Positions 38,240 through 47,005 of a stretch of DNA of 64,000 nt are shown here, one piece after another. Below the pieces are notes generated by a model. It searched no databases and was not told the DNA's origin. It saw only the letters and a program-made list of their open reading frames with translations. The stretch lies in the NCBI RefSeq assembly GCF_008386235.1, contig NZ_CP040671.1, forward strand, positions 1,862,001-1,926,000. The letters run 5' to 3'. This DNA is from Thermosynechococcus sp. CL-1. Lineage in GTDB: Bacteria > Cyanobacteriota > Cyanobacteriia > Thermosynechococcales > Thermosynechococcaceae. A program made the translations under genes and the position numbers. Numbering within the stretch: position 1 is the first letter of the stretch; the number at the start of each line of letters is the position of its first letter.

Positions 38240-39964
38240 CTACAACAGTTGATATTTCGTTTCCGCCAAGCGGTAGAGGGGGCGCCAAACCAAGCGGTTG
38301 GTCAAAACCACCAATAGTGACATGACTGCCGTGGCGGCCATCAGTAGGGGAAAATCCCCCCGAACGCTAGCCTCAGAAATCGTGGCCCCCAAGCCAAGGG
38401 TTTGCTCCGTTTGATTCTGAAATTCCACATATTCACTGACAATGCTGGAGTTCCAAGCGCCGCCTACCGCCGTAATGATGCCCGTAATCAAATAGGGAAA
38501 AATGCCGGGCAGGATCAGGGTGCGCCACCGCTGCCACCAAGAGAGTTGATAGACCACCGCTGCTTCAAATAATTCCGTGGGAATCGCCTGGGCACCGGCA
38601 ATGACATTAAAGAGGATGTACCACATCGTGCCCAGCATCATGAGAGCCACAGAGCCAATCTCCAAACCCCCACCCACATTGGCCAGCGCCAACAGCAGCA
38701 CTGGAAACAGCGCCGTAGCCGGTACCGATGCCGCAATTTGGACAATGGGTTGCAACACTTGAGCAGCACGGGGATTGCGACCGATCGCCACCCCCACTGG
38801 AACTGTCCACAGTAGGGAGAGAACCAGTGCCACCACTACCCGCACCGTGGTCAGAACCGCCCCTAGACCAATTTGCTGCCAATCTTGCCAACTGACACCA
38901 AACATTTGCCGCAAAAAGGCGATCGCTCCCCAACCCACGAAGGCGGCAAAAATCAGCAAAATGATGGGGGTTATCGGCCAGTTGCCTTGGTCATTCTGGG
39001 GGGCAACAGATTGACGTGGGTGTTTGGGGCGCAACTGCTCATCCAGTCGTTCCCAGACGGGGGCAAAGATATTTTGGTGGAAGGCTCGCAACGTGGGCGA
39101 TCGCCGCAGGAAATCAAGAACGAAGGATTTAGGAACATTCTCCGCCTCGACCATTTCCATCTTGAATTTTTCGCCCCAAGCAATGAGAGGGCGCCACACC
39201 AGAATATCAATCACGATAATGATGCCAATTAATACCGCCAGACCGTAGGCCAATGCTGCATAGTCCTGTTGGTTGGCTGCTTCCGCCAGATAGGAACCTA
39301 ACCCCGGCAACGTAAAGGTTTTCTCGCCAATGGTAAAGGACTCGATCGCCATCAGGAAAAACCAGCCCCCCGCCACTGACATCACACTATTCCAGATCAG
39401 GCCAATGGCACCCGCCGGCAAATCCAGCGTCCACACCTGCTGCCACCACCCCAGCCGATAAATTTTTGCCACCTCCCGCAGCTCCCGAGGCACGCTAATC
39501 AAAGACTGATAAAAGCTAAACGTCATGTTCCAAGCCATCCCCGTGTAGATGAGGATAATGGCCGCCAATTCCACGCCAATACGGCTCCCCGGAAAGAGGG
39601 CAATCAGTGCCAGCACCACCCCCGGCAAAAACGACAGCACGGGAATCGATTGCAGAATATCCAGCAGCGGCAGCAGGATTTTTTCAGCAGTGCGATTGTA
39701 GTAGGCAATATAGGAATAGAGGATGCTAAACACCAAGGAGATGATATAGGCAATGAGCATCCGCAGCAGCGTTTGAGCGGTGTAACTTGGCAAGACCGCT
39801 GGACTCAGCTCAATGGTGATCGTGGGATCATACTGTCCTGTAAACTGCGCAGCCGTGTTGACAATCCAAAAGATCAGGGCAATCAAGGCCAAAATAATCA
39901 GGCCATCTTGCCAAGTCCAAGCACGATTCAGCGTTTGATTATCGGGGGTAAGGGGGCGTGCCAT
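38240..39964 (-). CDS. ABC transporter permease with two fused permease domains
   Basis: The product has 574 aa with two binding-protein-dependent transport modules of about six spans each, joined by a hydrophilic linker near 270-330. Each module has an EAA-type loop (VPRELREVAKIYRLGWWQQV and IPTELFEAAVVYQLSWWQRW), so the protein could serve as a complete channel. The sequence style is of the NitT/TauT type (SsuC-like). No ATPase or binding-protein gene is adjacent, so partners and substrate are unknown. It is the first gene of a probable permease-anmK-nnrD transcript. Confidence 0.85.
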   Translation of the reverse strand: MARPLTPDNQTLNRAWTWQDGLIILALIALIFWIVNTAAQFTGQYDPTITIELSPAVLPSYTAQTLLRMLIAYIISLVFSILYSYIAYYNRTAEKILLPLLDILQSIPVLSFLPGVVLALIALFPGSRIGVELAAIILIYTGMAWNMTFSFYQSLISVPRELREVAKIYRLGWWQQVWTLDLPAGAIGLIWNSVMSVAGGWFFLMAIESFTIGEKTFTLPGLGSYLAEAANQQDYAALAYGLAVLIGIIIVIDILVWRPLIAWGEKFKMEMVEAENVPKSFVLDFLRRSPTLRAFHQNIFAPVWERLDEQLRPKHPRQSVAPQNDQGNWPITPIILLIFAAFVGWGAIAFLRQMFGVSWQDWQQIGLGAVLTTVRVVVALVLSLLWTVPVGVAIGRNPRAAQVLQPIVQIAASVPATALFPVLLLALANVGGGLEIGSVALMMLGTMWYILFNVIAGAQAIPTELFEAAVVYQLSWWQRWRTLILPGIFPYLITGIITAVGGAWNSSIVSEYVEFQNQTEQTLGLGATISEASVRGDFPLLMAATAVMSLLVVLTNRLVWRPLYRLAETKYQLL

Positions 39965-40091
39965 CGCGGCCTCCAGCGGTAGTCTCCACGAGGCAAATTA
40001 TAGCCACATCCCTGTAGCCACAAAAGTTAATGTCCAATGCAAGCCAGAACACCACCGGATTCCCTGACCTATGCCTAAGATTTAGGAGAGC

Positions 40092-41525
40092 ATGAAGTTA
40101 TCCCCCTCTCCTATGCTGTTTCGTCGCACCAAAATTGTCGCCACCATTGGCCCTGCCAGTCGATCGCGGGAAGTGATTCAGCAGATGCTCGCCGCCGGCA
40201 TGAATGTGGCACGGTTAAATTTCTCCCATGGTGACTATAAAGATCATGCCGAAACCATTGCCCTGCTGCGACAAGTGGCCAATGAAGCAGCAACGCCCCT
40301 GACACTCCTGCAAGATTTGCAAGGCCCGAAGATTCGCGTTGGTCAGCTTCCTGAAGGGAGCATTGAATTAGTGGAAGGGGAGCAAGTCCACCTCGTGCCG
40401 CTCACTGAGGAAGAGACACAAGGCATTGGCATTGATTATCCCTATCTTGCCGAAGAGGCGCAGCCGGGGATGCAGGTGCTCTTGGATGATGGCCTCTTGG
40501 AATTGGTGGTCGAGGCCATTGCGGGAGATCGGGTCACCTGCCGGGTGGTGCAGGGGGGCACGCTCAAAAGTCGTAAGGGGGTAAACTTGCCGGATCTCAA
40601 TCTGCGGCTGCCTTCCCTCACAGACAAAGACAAGCAGGATATTCAATTTGGCATTGAGCAGGGGGTTGATATTATCTCCCTGAGTTTTGTGCGCCGAGCT
40701 GAGGATCTCTGGGAGTTGCGGGAGTACTTGGCGGCCCACGGTGCCAGTGATATGCCCGTACTGGCAAAAATTGAGAAACCCCAAGCAGTGGAAAATCTCT
40801 CAGCGATTTTAGGGGTGGCCGATGCAATCATGGTTGCGCGGGGCGATCTCGGTGTGGAGATGCGGGTAGAGAAGGTGCCGCTGCTGCAAAAGCAAATTAT
40901 TCGCGAGTGCAACTACCGCAGTATTCCTGTGATTACGGCGACCCAAATGCTAGAGAGCATGATTCACAATCCCCGGCCGACGCGGGCAGAGGCCAGTGAT
41001 GTCGCCAACGCCATTCTTGATGGTACAGATGCGGTAATGTTGTCGGGCGAATCTGCTGTGGGGGCTTTTCCTGTGCAGGCGGTGAAGATGTTGGCGCGGA
41101 TTGCAGCGGATGTGGAGCCGCACCTTGAGTTTGACAATATGCCCGCCTACCGCAATGATGAGACCCATGCCCTAGGTGAAGCCTTAACCACCATTACTCA
41201 AATCCTCGATCTGCGGGCGATCGCCTGCTTTACGGAAACCGGCTACACCGCAACCATTGCCTCTGGGGAACGGGTGAAACCCATGATTGTCGCCTTTACC
41301 GATCGCCCCCGCGTTTATCACTGGATGAATTTGCTCTGGGGTGTGAAGCCGATTCTTTTAGAAACGCTGCCTATGACGTTTGAAGGAATGATTGCCGTGG
41401 CCGAAAACCAACTCAAGGAGCGCCAAATGGTTACTGAGGGCGATAAAATTTTGATTCTGGGCGGCATTCCTGCCCAAACTCCCCAAGGAACGAATTTTAT
41501 TAAAATTCATACGATTAGCGCCTAA
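40092..41525 (+). CDS. pyk: Pyruvate kinase
   Basis: Last step of glycolysis, making pyruvate and ATP from phosphoenolpyruvate. The product has 477 aa. Conserved blocks are [33 protein letters not shown], the catalytic-Lys region [27 protein letters not shown] and [20 protein letters not shown]. It lacks the extra C-terminal phosphotransferase-like domain of the longer cyanobacterial isozyme. ATG 40092 follows GGAGAG. Confidence 0.95.
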   Translation: MKLSPSPMLFRRTKIVATIGPASRSREVIQQMLAAGMNVARLNFSHGDYKDHAETIALLRQVANEAATPLTLLQDLQGPKIRVGQLPEGSIELVEGEQVHLVPLTEEETQGIGIDYPYLAEEAQPGMQVLLDDGLLELVVEAIAGDRVTCRVVQGGTLKSRKGVNLPDLNLRLPSLTDKDKQDIQFGIEQGVDIISLSFVRRAEDLWELREYLAAHGASDMPVLAKIEKPQAVENLSAILGVADAIMVARGDLGVEMRVEKVPLLQKQIIRECNYRSIPVITATQMLESMIHNPRPTRAEASDVANAILDGTDAVMLSGESAVGAFPVQAVKMLARIAADVEPHLEFDNMPAYRNDETHALGEALTTITQILDLRAIACFTETGYTATIASGERVKPMIVAFTDRPRVYHWMNLLWGVKPILLETLPMTFEGMIAVAENQLKERQMVTEGDKILILGGIPAQTPQGTNFIKIHTISA

Positions 41526-41592
41526 AGGGGAACAGAATCCCAGTGAGAGGCGGTCTGGAGAGAAACAAGGTTCATGAGTTTTTTGCTGAGCT

Positions 41593-42315
41593 GTGGTGAA
41601 TACCGCTGTGAAACATCCGTTAACGCCTTTTTATACCCTCAGTCTTGCCGCGCTTCTTGTTGGCGGATCTGTGGTGGTTGCTGAGCGACCCGCCGTGAGC
41701 CAAGAAGCCCAACGTACCCTGACGGTGACCGGTCGAGGGGCAGAAGCCATTTCAGCAACCCTTGCCCAAGTCAGCCTAGGGGTCGAGGTGCAAGGTCGCA
41801 CGGCTCAAGAGGTACAGCAAGAGGTGGCGCGGCGAGCCAATGCCGTTTTGGCGGTTCTGCGGGCACGGGAAGTCAGTCAACTGCAAACCACGGGGCTGAG
41901 CCTCAGTCCCAATTATCAATACACCAACAATCAGCGGATACTGGTGGGCTATATCGGGCGCAATACGGTGAGTTTTCGCATTGCTAGCGATCGCGTGGGG
42001 CCCCTGCTTGATGCTGCTGTCCAAGCTGGCGCAACGACAATTGACAATATTAGCTTTACGGCACCAGAGGCGACGATTGCCGCTGCCCAACGCACTGCCC
42101 TGCAGCGAGCGACCCAAGATGCCCAAAGTCAAGCCCAAGCGGTGCTCAGCGCCCTCAATCTCCAACCGCGCCAAGTGGTGAGCATTCAAATTAATCAGGC
42201 GGCACCCCCGCCAAGACCCCTTGCCGTTCGGGCAGCAAACATGGCCGATAGCACGCCTGTGGTGTCCGGGGAATTACAGGTAGAGGCAAGTGTAACGCTG
42301 CAAATGAGCTACTAG
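41593..42315 (+). CDS. Secreted SIMPL-domain (DUF541) protein
   Basis: The product is about 240 aa with a signal peptide (hydrophobic run LAALLVGGSVVVA). The mature region starts QRTLTVTGRGAEAISATLAQ, the typical SIMPL opening, and continues with the repeat-like LRAREVSQLQTTGLSLSPNY. Function of the family in cyanobacteria is unknown. Elsewhere members affect outer-membrane or interleukin-receptor signalling. There is no ATG. The start is one of the GTG codons at 41593, 41596 or 41608. It is 9 bp upstream of the DUF3370 gene and probably co-transcribed. Confidence 0.82.
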   Translation: MVNTAVKHPLTPFYTLSLAALLVGGSVVVAERPAVSQEAQRTLTVTGRGAEAISATLAQVSLGVEVQGRTAQEVQQEVARRANAVLAVLRAREVSQLQTTGLSLSPNYQYTNNQRILVGYIGRNTVSFRIASDRVGPLLDAAVQAGATTIDNISFTAPEATIAAAQRTALQRATQDAQSQAQAVLSALNLQPRQVVSIQINQAAPPPRPLAVRAANMADSTPVVSGELQVEASVTLQMSY

Positions 42316-42324
42316 GTCTCGGTA

Positions 42325-43677
42325 ATGTCTGTTCATTTCCGTTGGTTTTTGGGGAGCGGTGCGGCCTTGGTTGTCATTTCCCCAGTGCTGGCTCAGGCGC
42401 CGGCAACAATTGAAAAACCGCAAAAAGTGCTCCCTTTACCGGGGGCTCTTGATCAGGTGCCTGTGTTGAATAGCAATAGCCCAGAGGTGGTGCAGCAATC
42501 AGGGATTCTCCTGTCCACATTTCCGCCAGCGGGCAAAGCAACTCCTAGTGCCCACTTGAACTTTGCGTTTCGCGATCGCTTTGATATTTTTGCCCACCAT
42601 ATTGCGAAGCCCCGCGACCCGCAGGATCTCACGACCCTCTACCTAGGGATTCTCGCCTACAACCCCAGTTCTGAACCGGTAACGGTGAATTTGATCCATG
42701 CCGCCAGTTACTTGAGTCAGCCGGATGCGCCCTTTCGTCCTCTGCCCAATCAGCAGGCGAATGATCTCGGCCAAGTTTTTGCTGGTCCGGGCGATCGCGT
42801 CATGCTGGATATTCTGCGACAACGGCGGCAATCGGGATGGCCCGCACAAGTCGTGATTCCCCCGCGCAGTTATGCCCTGATCGCCAATTTACCGATTCCG
42901 GTCAAGGGACTCGACCCCCCCCTCAATGGCCGTTCGCTGCTGATTCGTGCCCGCAGTAGTGGCAACATTTACTTGGCCAGTTTAGCTCGCTTTGGCAATG
43001 AACCGCCGACCCTAGAGCAATGGCAGCAGACACTGACGGTAGGGGAATTGGTCACTCCCCGCGATCGCGCCCCCACACCCCCCGATCAAGGGGGCAGCAT
43101 TATCTATGGCCGAGTGGCGGGTGTCGCCCTTGGCTCCCGCTGGCACAATCCCCAACAACAACCGATTCCGATTCCCGCCGCGGGTACCGCCTTCTCCTAT
43201 CCCATTAGTTCGTTAGTGGCAGGGCGCTTGGGCACAGGACAAGTGCAAACGGCTCCCCTCGTGGTGCGCTATCCCGATACGGCCTATGCTGCCCATGGCA
43301 ACTATGGCATTGAATATGATCTGGTGCTACCGCTACAAAACACCAGCGATCGCCCCCAGACCGTGCGCCTTGCCCTCCAAACCCCCATCAAATTCGACGC
43401 CCCCGCCAGGGGCTTACGGTTCTTTGCTGAACCACCCAACCGCATCTTTTTCCGAGGCAGTATCCGATTGCGCTTCCGCGATGATCAAGGCACCCCCCAA
43501 AGTCGAATCATTCACCTTGTCCAACGTCAGGGCCAGCAGGGGGACGATCTCGTGCGGCTCACGCTACAACCCCAAGAAATCCGCTGGGTACAGTTCACCA
43601 TGCTCTATCCGCCGGATGCGACCCCCCCCCAAGTGTTGACAATTGAAACCTTGGCAGATCCTCTGTCGCGCCCCTAA
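42325..43677 (+). CDS. Secreted DUF3370 protein (first copy)
   Basis: The product has 450 aa. A signal peptide (FLGSGAALVVISPVLAQA) is followed by the cyanobacteria-specific DUF3370 region. Characteristic segments are VPVLNSNSPEVVQQSGILLS, FDIFAHHIAKP, VRYPDTAYAAHGNYGIEYDL and LYPPDATPPQVLTIETL. The protein is probably periplasmic or outer-membrane associated. A longer paralogue lies at 61741-63429 with the same segments. Function is unknown. A terminator follows at 43705. Confidence 0.85.
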   Translation: MSVHFRWFLGSGAALVVISPVLAQAPATIEKPQKVLPLPGALDQVPVLNSNSPEVVQQSGILLSTFPPAGKATPSAHLNFAFRDRFDIFAHHIAKPRDPQDLTTLYLGILAYNPSSEPVTVNLIHAASYLSQPDAPFRPLPNQQANDLGQVFAGPGDRVMLDILRQRRQSGWPAQVVIPPRSYALIANLPIPVKGLDPPLNGRSLLIRARSSGNIYLASLARFGNEPPTLEQWQQTLTVGELVTPRDRAPTPPDQGGSIIYGRVAGVALGSRWHNPQQQPIPIPAAGTAFSYPISSLVAGRLGTGQVQTAPLVVRYPDTAYAAHGNYGIEYDLVLPLQNTSDRPQTVRLALQTPIKFDAPARGLRFFAEPPNRIFFRGSIRLRFRDDQGTPQSRIIHLVQRQGQQGDDLVRLTLQPQEIRWVQFTMLYPPDATPPQVLTIETLADPLSRP

Positions 43678-43704
43678 GTAAAATAAGAAAATCCCCTCAC
43701 CCTT

Positions 43705-43734
43705 GCTGATCGGGTTAGATCAGCCGCATTTTTT
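43705..43734 (+). terminator. Rho-independent terminator after DUF3370 gene
   Basis: GCTGATC (43705-43711) and GATCAGC (43718-43724) form a 7-bp stem with loop GGGTTA, followed by CGCA and a run of T. It ends the SIMPL-DUF3370 transcript 14 bp before the moeB start. Confidence 0.65.
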
Positions 43735-43747
43735 ATGAAGGGCTACC

Positions 43748-44920
43748 ATGCTAAATCCAGACCTTTCTACGATTGAACTCACGAAAGACGACTATGAACG
43801 CTATTCCCGCCATCTGATTTTGCCAGAGGTGGGTGTTGAGGGTCAAAAACGCCTCAAAGCTGCCAGCGTGCTTTGCATTGGCACGGGTGGATTGGGATCA
43901 CCTCTGCTGCTCTATCTCGCCGCTGCCGGTATTGGCCGCCTTGGCATTGTAGATTTTGATGTGGTGGATAGCTCCAATTTGCAACGGCAGGTGATCCACG
44001 GCACCTCTTGGGTGGGCAAGCCGAAAATTCAATCGGCCAAGCACCGCATCCTTGAGATCAATCCCTACTGCCAAGTGGATCTCTACGAAACTCGCTTGAG
44101 CGCCGCCAATGCCCTTGAGATTATGGCAGACTACGACATTGTGGTGGATGGCACCGATAACTTCCCCACCCGCTACTTGGTGAACGATGCCTGTGTGCTC
44201 CTGAATAAGCCCAATGTCTATGGCTCGATCTTTCGCTTTGAGGGCCAAGCCACGGTCTTTAACTATGAGGGCGGCCCTAACTATCGTGATCTCTATCCGG
44301 AACCGCCGCCACCGGGTCTGGTGCCCTCCTGTGCGGAAGGGGGCGTTCTTGGGATTCTACCGGGTATGATTGGCGTCATCCAAGCCACGGAGACGATTAA
44401 AATTATTCTTGGCAAAGGCACAACCCTCAGTGGCCGCCTCTTGCTCTTCAACGCCCTAGAGATGAAATTCCGTGAACTCAAGCTGCGCCCCAACCCCGAA
44501 CGGCCAGTCATTGACAAGCTCATTGACTACGAAGAATTCTGTGGTATTCGCCAAGCCAAAGCACAAGAGGCCGCCCAAATGGCAGAAATTCCCGAAATGA
44601 CGGTGCAGGAACTCAAAGCCCTCATGGACAGTGGTGCCCAAGATTACGTCCTTGTGGATGTGCGCAACCCCAACGAGTACGAAATTGCCAAAATTCCCGG
44701 CGCTGTACTCGTTCCCCTATCGGAAATTGAAAATGGCCCCGGTGTGGAGAAAATCCGCAATCTGGTGAATGGCCATCGCCTCTTGGTGCACTGCAAGATG
44801 GGGGGGCGCTCTGCCAAAGCCTTGGGCATCCTCAAGCAAGCGGGCATTGAGGGGATCAATATCAAAGGGGGCATCAACGCTTGGAGTCAGGAAGTCGATC
44901 CCAGTGTACCCACCTACTAA
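43748..44920 (+). CDS. moeB: MoeB/MoeZ-type adenylyltransferase with rhodanese domain
   Basis: Activates the C-terminal Gly-Gly of MoaD-like and ThiS-like sulfur carriers by adenylation and then supplies sulfur. The product has 390 aa. The N-terminal 280 residues are the E1-like domain (CIGTGGLGSPLLLYLAAAGI, DGTDNFPTRYLVNDAC, GLVPSCAEGGVLGILPGM). The zinc cysteines of classical MoeB are absent, as in MoeZ-type proteins. The C-terminal rhodanese has the active cysteine in LLVHCKMGGRSAK. Its likely partner MoaD is encoded at 14447-14701. Confidence 0.9.
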   Translation: MLNPDLSTIELTKDDYERYSRHLILPEVGVEGQKRLKAASVLCIGTGGLGSPLLLYLAAAGIGRLGIVDFDVVDSSNLQRQVIHGTSWVGKPKIQSAKHRILEINPYCQVDLYETRLSAANALEIMADYDIVVDGTDNFPTRYLVNDACVLLNKPNVYGSIFRFEGQATVFNYEGGPNYRDLYPEPPPPGLVPSCAEGGVLGILPGMIGVIQATETIKIILGKGTTLSGRLLLFNALEMKFRELKLRPNPERPVIDKLIDYEEFCGIRQAKAQEAAQMAEIPEMTVQELKALMDSGAQDYVLVDVRNPNEYEIAKIPGAVLVPLSEIENGPGVEKIRNLVNGHRLLVHCKMGGRSAKALGILKQAGIEGINIKGGINAWSQEVDPSVPTY

Positions 44921-45082
44921 CCCCAACTCGAGGGCGGGGCTGCGTAAGGGGATGTTGCGATACATGAACTTTCTTGAAGAGATGAACGCCCTCTCTCGCG
45001 CGATCGCCCGCCCTTGCCTAGAATAACCACTTAGGTTCGTGCCTGTGCGCGGACATGACGGAATGCTAGGGAAATAAAAATC

Positions 45083-45550
45083 ATGGCAGAAGAACTGGTT
45101 AAGCCATACAATGGCGATCCCTTTGTGGGGCACTTGTCAACGCCCATTTCTGACTCTGGCCTAGTGAAGACTTTTATTGGTAACCTCCCCGCCTATCGTC
45201 AAGGCCTCTCCCCCATTCTGCGGGGTCTTGAAATTGGCATGGCCCATGGCTACTTCCTCATTGGTCCTTGGGTCAAGCTCGGTCCCCTGCGGGACTCCGA
45301 TGTGGCCAACTTGGGCGGTTTGATTTCTGGTATCGCCCTGATTTTGATTGCCACGGCCTGCTTAGCGGCCTATGGTCTAGTCAGTTTTCAAAAGGGTGGC
45401 AGCAGCAGCGATCCCCTGAAAACCGGTGAGGGTTGGAGTCAGTTTACGGCTGGCTTCTTTGTGGGGGCTATGGGTGGTGCCTTTGTGGCCTTCTTCCTCC
45501 TCGAAAACTTTGCTGTTGTCGATGGCATCATGACCGGCCTCTTTAACTAG
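45083..45550 (+). CDS. psaL: Photosystem I subunit XI (PsaL)
   Basis: PsaL holds the photosystem I trimer together at the central axis. The product has 155 aa ([20 protein letters not shown]...), with membrane segments around [40 protein letters not shown] and [20 protein letters not shown]. It is followed 50 bp later by psaI, the classic psaL-psaI arrangement in this genus. The 162-bp upstream gap has a TAGAAT at 45019-45024 as a possible -10 element. Confidence 0.95.
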
Positions 45551-45600
45551 GGCTTTGGTCACACTTTACTTTTGATCACCCAGAAGGAGAACCGCTGATT

Positions 45601-45717
45601 ATGATGGGATCTTACGCTGCATCCTTTTTGCCTTGGATTTTTATTCCCGTGGTGTGCTGGCTGATGCCCACGGTGGTGATGGGGTTGCTGTTCCTCTATA
45701 TCGAAGGAGACGCCTAA
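45601..45717 (+). CDS. psaI: Photosystem I subunit VIII (PsaI)
   Basis: A 38-residue single-span protein, [20 protein letters not shown] then [18 protein letters not shown], that packs next to PsaL in trimeric PSI. It is too short for routine ORF calling but unmistakable. From memory the T. elongatus protein ends EGEA, so the EGDA end suggests a related strain. GGAG lies upstream (45587-45590 region, AGAAGGAGAACC). A strong terminator follows. Confidence 0.95.
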   Translation: MMGSYAASFLPWIFIPVVCWLMPTVVMGLLFLYIEGDA

Positions 45718-45761
45718 ACCGAGGGGTAGCTTATCCAGCTAAATACACAGAGTGAATTGCG

Positions 45762-45795
45762 AACTGGTTGGGAAATGTCCTAGCCAGTTTTTTAT
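45762..45795 (+). terminator. Rho-independent terminator of psaL-psaI
   Basis: AACTGGTTGGGA (45762-45773) pairs fully with TCCTAGCCAGTT (45778-45789), a 12-bp stem with two wobbles and a 4-base loop, followed by a T-rich run from 45790. It lies 45 bp past the psaI stop and acts in the plus direction only. Confidence 0.85.
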
Positions 45796-45826
45796 TGTTA
45801 ACTAGTTTTTGCTTGACGAGGTATCC

Positions 45827-46360
45827 TCAAGCCGCCGCGCCACTCAGCCGTTTTTTCAGGGAATTCACCCGCCGTTGGGCGATCGCGTTGTTGGGGTCGT
45901 ATTTCAAGGTATGTTGATAGGCTTCAAGGGCAGGTTGGGCTAGGTTCTTTTTCTCATAGGCGTGACCGAGGTTGTTGGCAGCCGTGATGTACTCAGGCTG
46001 GTTTTTTAGAGCCTCTTTGTACTGGCGAATGGCCAAGTCATACTGCTCCTGCATGAAGTAGGCATAGCCAAGGGCATTGTAGATGGGAGCAAGGTAGGTT
46101 TCGCCTTCGTTTTCAGCCGCCTTCAGAGCCTTTTGAAACAGGGGAATGGCTTGACTGGCCAGTTTCTTTGTCAGGTAGATGCTGCCTAGCTCAAAGTATT
46201 CCTGAGTCGTGCCCGGTTCCTGCTTGAGTTTTCGTTGGAGGCGTGCCAAAGTAGATTCAATGCGGCGGGTTTTGAGGATTTGTTTGACCACAAACCAAGC
46301 TGAGACGCCGAGTAGAATAATCAACACACTTAAATAAACCGCAGGTAAGGCATTCTCCAT
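45827..46360 (-). CDS. ycf37: TPR membrane protein, probable Ycf37 (PSI assembly factor)
   Basis: The product has 177 aa from ATG 46360 (MENALPAVYLSVLIILLGVS). It has one N-terminal membrane anchor, then tetratricopeptide repeats, e.g. PIYNALGYAYFMQEQYDLAI and ITAANNLGHAYEKKNLAQPA. Length and layout match Ycf37, which helps accumulate photosystem I in Synechocystis. Its position back to back with psaL-psaI fits. A general TPR protein remains possible. Confidence 0.72.
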   Translation of the reverse strand: MENALPAVYLSVLIILLGVSAWFVVKQILKTRRIESTLARLQRKLKQEPGTTQEYFELGSIYLTKKLASQAIPLFQKALKAAENEGETYLAPIYNALGYAYFMQEQYDLAIRQYKEALKNQPEYITAANNLGHAYEKKNLAQPALEAYQHTLKYDPNNAIAQRRVNSLKKRLSGAAA

Positions 46361-46488
46361 GGTAAGTCGTATCCCCAGTAACAACCGATCGCTTTGCAAC
46401 TTAGGTGCTATGCATTTATTCCTTAGGTCTATGATAAACAGAGGCGACCCCTTTAACCCTAGAAATCTCGCAATTTAAGCCACCGACT

Positions 46489-46992
46489 ATGAATCCACCT
46501 GTGGTTCCCGGCAATCGTTCTATTCCAGATAATGAAAAATTTCGTTTCCCTGCGGGCAGTGCGCAACTCTCGGAACCGTTTCGCCAATACATTTGGGTCA
46601 ATTTAGCCTCAATGGTTATGGATACCCGCAAAAAGTATGGCATTGACACCGTGGAAATCATTGGCCATACCGACGGCCAACCCAATCAAGGCGGGGTCAG
46701 TAATCTCGATACCTTGCTAGAGCAGGCGGTAGCTACCAATACATTGAACCGCTTGACCCCCGGATCGAATGCTGATCTCGGCCTGATGCGGGCACTGGCG
46801 ATCGCCAACGAACTGCGCAAGGTGCAAGCAAAACAACCCCAACTGGCTGGCCTGAAATTTCGCGCTTACTCTGCGGGGCAGCTCTACTTGCTCAATGGTC
46901 AGCTCGCACCAGCAAACCGCAATCCAGATGTTTCCCGGCGTCGTATCGAAGTGCGCTTTACCCGTACGGGTAGAACAGAAACCGCCCGCTAA
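46489..46992 (+). CDS. OmpA/MotB-like domain protein without visible membrane anchor
   Basis: The product has 167 aa. The OmpA-like peptidoglycan-binding pattern is present: FRFPAGSAQLSEPF, VEIIGHTDGQPNQGG, ADLGLMRALAIANELRKVQA and NPDVSRRRIEVRF, with the conserved Asp and Arg. There is an insert (VSNLDTLLEQAVATNTLNRL) between the core strands. The called ATG gives no signal peptide or transmembrane helix, unlike most homologues. An N-terminal part may be missing, or the protein may act as a partner of another anchor. It converges on the MCE gene with a 13-bp gap. Confidence 0.75.
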   Translation: MNPPVVPGNRSIPDNEKFRFPAGSAQLSEPFRQYIWVNLASMVMDTRKKYGIDTVEIIGHTDGQPNQGGVSNLDTLLEQAVATNTLNRLTPGSNADLGLMRALAIANELRKVQAKQPQLAGLKFRAYSAGQLYLLNGQLAPANRNPDVSRRRIEVRFTRTGRTETAR

Positions 46993-47005
46993 ACCAATTG
47001 CCAAC

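Noticed and set aside
44921-45082. Terminator from the GAGGGCG/CGCCCTC inverted repeat after moeB
   Set aside because: The arms are about 50 bases apart with no T-run, so a functional terminator is unlikely.
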